A stretch of DNA of 64,000 bases, taken from the NCBI RefSeq assembly GCF_963666675.1, contig NZ_OY762929.1, positions 1,550,001 through 1,614,000 of the forward strand, read 5' to 3'. The notes under the pieces were generated by a model that was not told the origin of the DNA, made no database searches, and saw only the letters and a program-made list of their open reading frames with translations. A program made the translations under genes and the position numbers. Source of the DNA: an uncultured Desulfobacter sp. (GTDB taxonomy: Bacteria; Desulfobacterota; Desulfobacteria; Desulfobacterales; Desulfobacteraceae). This document shows positions 62,980 to 64,000 of this stretch, piece by piece (the first letter of the stretch is position 1; every line of letters starts with the position of its first letter).

Positions 62980-63308
62980 GATTTCTCTTGCATTTAATTA
63001 GCATTTTGAACAGATCTCAATTCAATTTTATTGGAGATTAACCATTCCTGACAACGAAAGGCAAGAATAAATTTAATATATTATTATCCTCCCTCAACAG
63101 AATAAAAAAGGGTACAAGATGTTGTGCCCATCGCCGCCTCCCGAAAAACGAGCTTTTATAGACATAATCAACACTTCAACGTTGGAGTTCAGGGGGGGGG
63201 GGCTGACTGTAGGGAGGGAACCGGGGCTCGCCCCGGCAGTCCGCTGCAACGACTAATTACATTTCTTGGATAAATGACCTTGAGTTTTTTTTAATTATTA
63301 TTAAACAA
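62980..63308. other. Intergenic region with G tract and hairpin
   Basis: Contains 11 consecutive G (63192-63202) and CCGGGG-CTCG-CCCCGG (63221-63236) inside a wider GACTG/CAGTC pair (63205-63209, 63237-63241). Possibly a terminator or mobile-element end. No gene seen. Confidence 0.45.
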
Positions 63309-64000
63309 TTAAAAATTTGGCTGTAAATCTATTGTTTCAAACTCTTTATTTAGTTGATCTAATAACAGATCTGTTTCTTGGCATCCAAGGAGCTCTTTGA
63401 TGAGTTCTTGAATATAAATTTTTGTTTTTTCAACAGCTTTATTTTTATTAATATTCGTATGTTTGATTAGAAGTGTAATAGCTTTTTCTATGAAAATACG
63501 GTTTTTTTGATTTGAGTCTCGGTACTTATCTGTATCGAAAGGAATGCCCATGAAACTTCCTATTATGAAAGAATCACTTATATTTCTAAAGGGAAACAGG
63601 GAAATAAAATTTTTGTCCTTTAAAATTAGGTTGGAATATATTTTTTGAACACACTGATCTGTATGTTTTTCAATATACTCATCCACTTTGGAGTCGATTC
63701 CAACAAATGGCAAACCAAATTCCTTTTCCATGTTAAGAGCGTGCTGATAACCAGTGCCGACAAGTATATTTCCTTCGGTATGAAGAACTTTGCCAACGGT
63801 TACGTATCCTCTACACATAATTCCTTTACACAATAAATTGTATGATATTGCATTACATTCTTTGAGTAAGGCGATAACACCAGCCGGAGACTTTTCACAG
63901 GACAATATTGCACAGTCTGAAACTTGAGTTTTTTGAAAGTCTAAATTGTTATTCAATCTCTTGCTATGTGGACAAATGGTGTGCTCATAGTTTGCTGTCC
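63309..64000 (-). CDS. Class III nucleotidyl-cyclase-like protein (N-terminus beyond window)
   Basis: At least 229 residues; the frame is open through the right edge, and the internal TTG near 63956 is not a start. The segment VSDCAILSCE...KGIMCRGYVTVGKVLHTEGNIL VGTGYQHALNMEKE follows the pattern of class III cyclase cores (SD then RGG..G and AY..E). It is AT-rich, unlike host genes. Could make cAMP, cGMP or, as in Pycsar-type systems, a pyrimidine cyclic nucleotide; catalytic residues upstream are out of view. Confidence 0.55.
   Translation of the reverse strand, partial: TANYEHTICPHSKRLNNNLDFQKTQVSDCAILSCEKSPAGVIALLKECNAISYNLLCKGIMCRGYVTVGKVLHTEGNILVGTGYQHALNMEKEFGLPFVGIDSKVDEYIEKHTDQCVQKIYSNLILKDKNFISLFPFRNISDSFIIGSFMGIPFDTDKYRDSNQKNRIFIEKAITLLIKHTNINKNKAVEKTKIYIQELIKELLGCQETDLLLDQLNKEFETIDLQPNF

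Overview
The window looks like a chromosome segment of a mesophilic Gram-negative bacterium, most likely a sulfate-reducing deltaproteobacterium of the Desulfobacteraceae type. That is inferred from overall protein character, not from a marker gene. Support comes from the outer-membrane biogenesis genes (TamB/Omp85), a TonB receptor, a class I adenylate cyclase and the mix of housekeeping genes. Coding density is high; the two ends and 49.7-64 kb are accessory DNA.

Layout. 1-4.2 kb: the start of a type I-F CRISPR-Cas operon (cas1, then a cas2-3 fusion cut by the left edge). 4.3-9.2 kb: an accessory patch with an XRE/ImmA-like regulator, two opposed transposase remnants, a hipBA toxin-antitoxin pair, a truncated carbohydrate-binding gene and an 80-bp MITE-like repeat. 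9.2-11 kb: a GH13 glucan-active enzyme. 11-16.2 kb: a binding-protein-dependent ABC importer diverging from a TonB receptor, together a complete route for a metal complex. 16.3-17.2 kb: a TiaS-like gene behind a structured leader with an attenuator-like terminator. 17.7-24.2 kb: tamB and an Omp85 gene with overlapping codons. 24.3-26.3 kb: universal stress protein, GluQ-like ligase, PilZ protein. 26.3-34.5 kb (minus): topA, dprA, cpoB-like, secF, secD, yajC and a LysM-like membrane protein. 34.6-41.9 kb (minus): rng, mltF, parC, parE. 42-45.9 kb: a 1288-residue class I adenylate cyclase with an internal pentapeptide-repeat domain. 45.9-49.7 kb: a LOG-family gene, HPr and Enzyme I, smpB and tmRNA (ssrA).

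From 49.7 kb a filamentous (inovirus-type) prophage follows directly on the tmRNA 3' end. Its genes run on the minus strand towards ssrA: Rep, a putative ssDNA-binding protein, a pIII-like tip protein, pVI-like, Zot/pI, its own secretin lipoprotein (pIV), two major-coat-like proteins, small membrane proteins including an unlisted 48-residue one, a TraX-like membrane protein and a tyrosine recombinase. Behind Rep is a second module (two ASCH/PUA-like proteins, a methyltransferase-like protein, a Cys-rich acidic protein) facing a divergent XRE repressor. The intergenic region between them holds a long hairpin and inverted repeats that could be an origin, packaging signal and operators. No second att copy is visible.

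From 61.6 kb to the right edge the DNA is AT-rich and gene-poor. It holds a GC-richer ~320-bp block without a recognisable gene, an imperfect direct repeat, a YcxB-like membrane protein and a partial class III nucleotidyl-cyclase-like protein that runs off the window. The last of these could belong to a signalling or defence system, but its partner genes are out of view.
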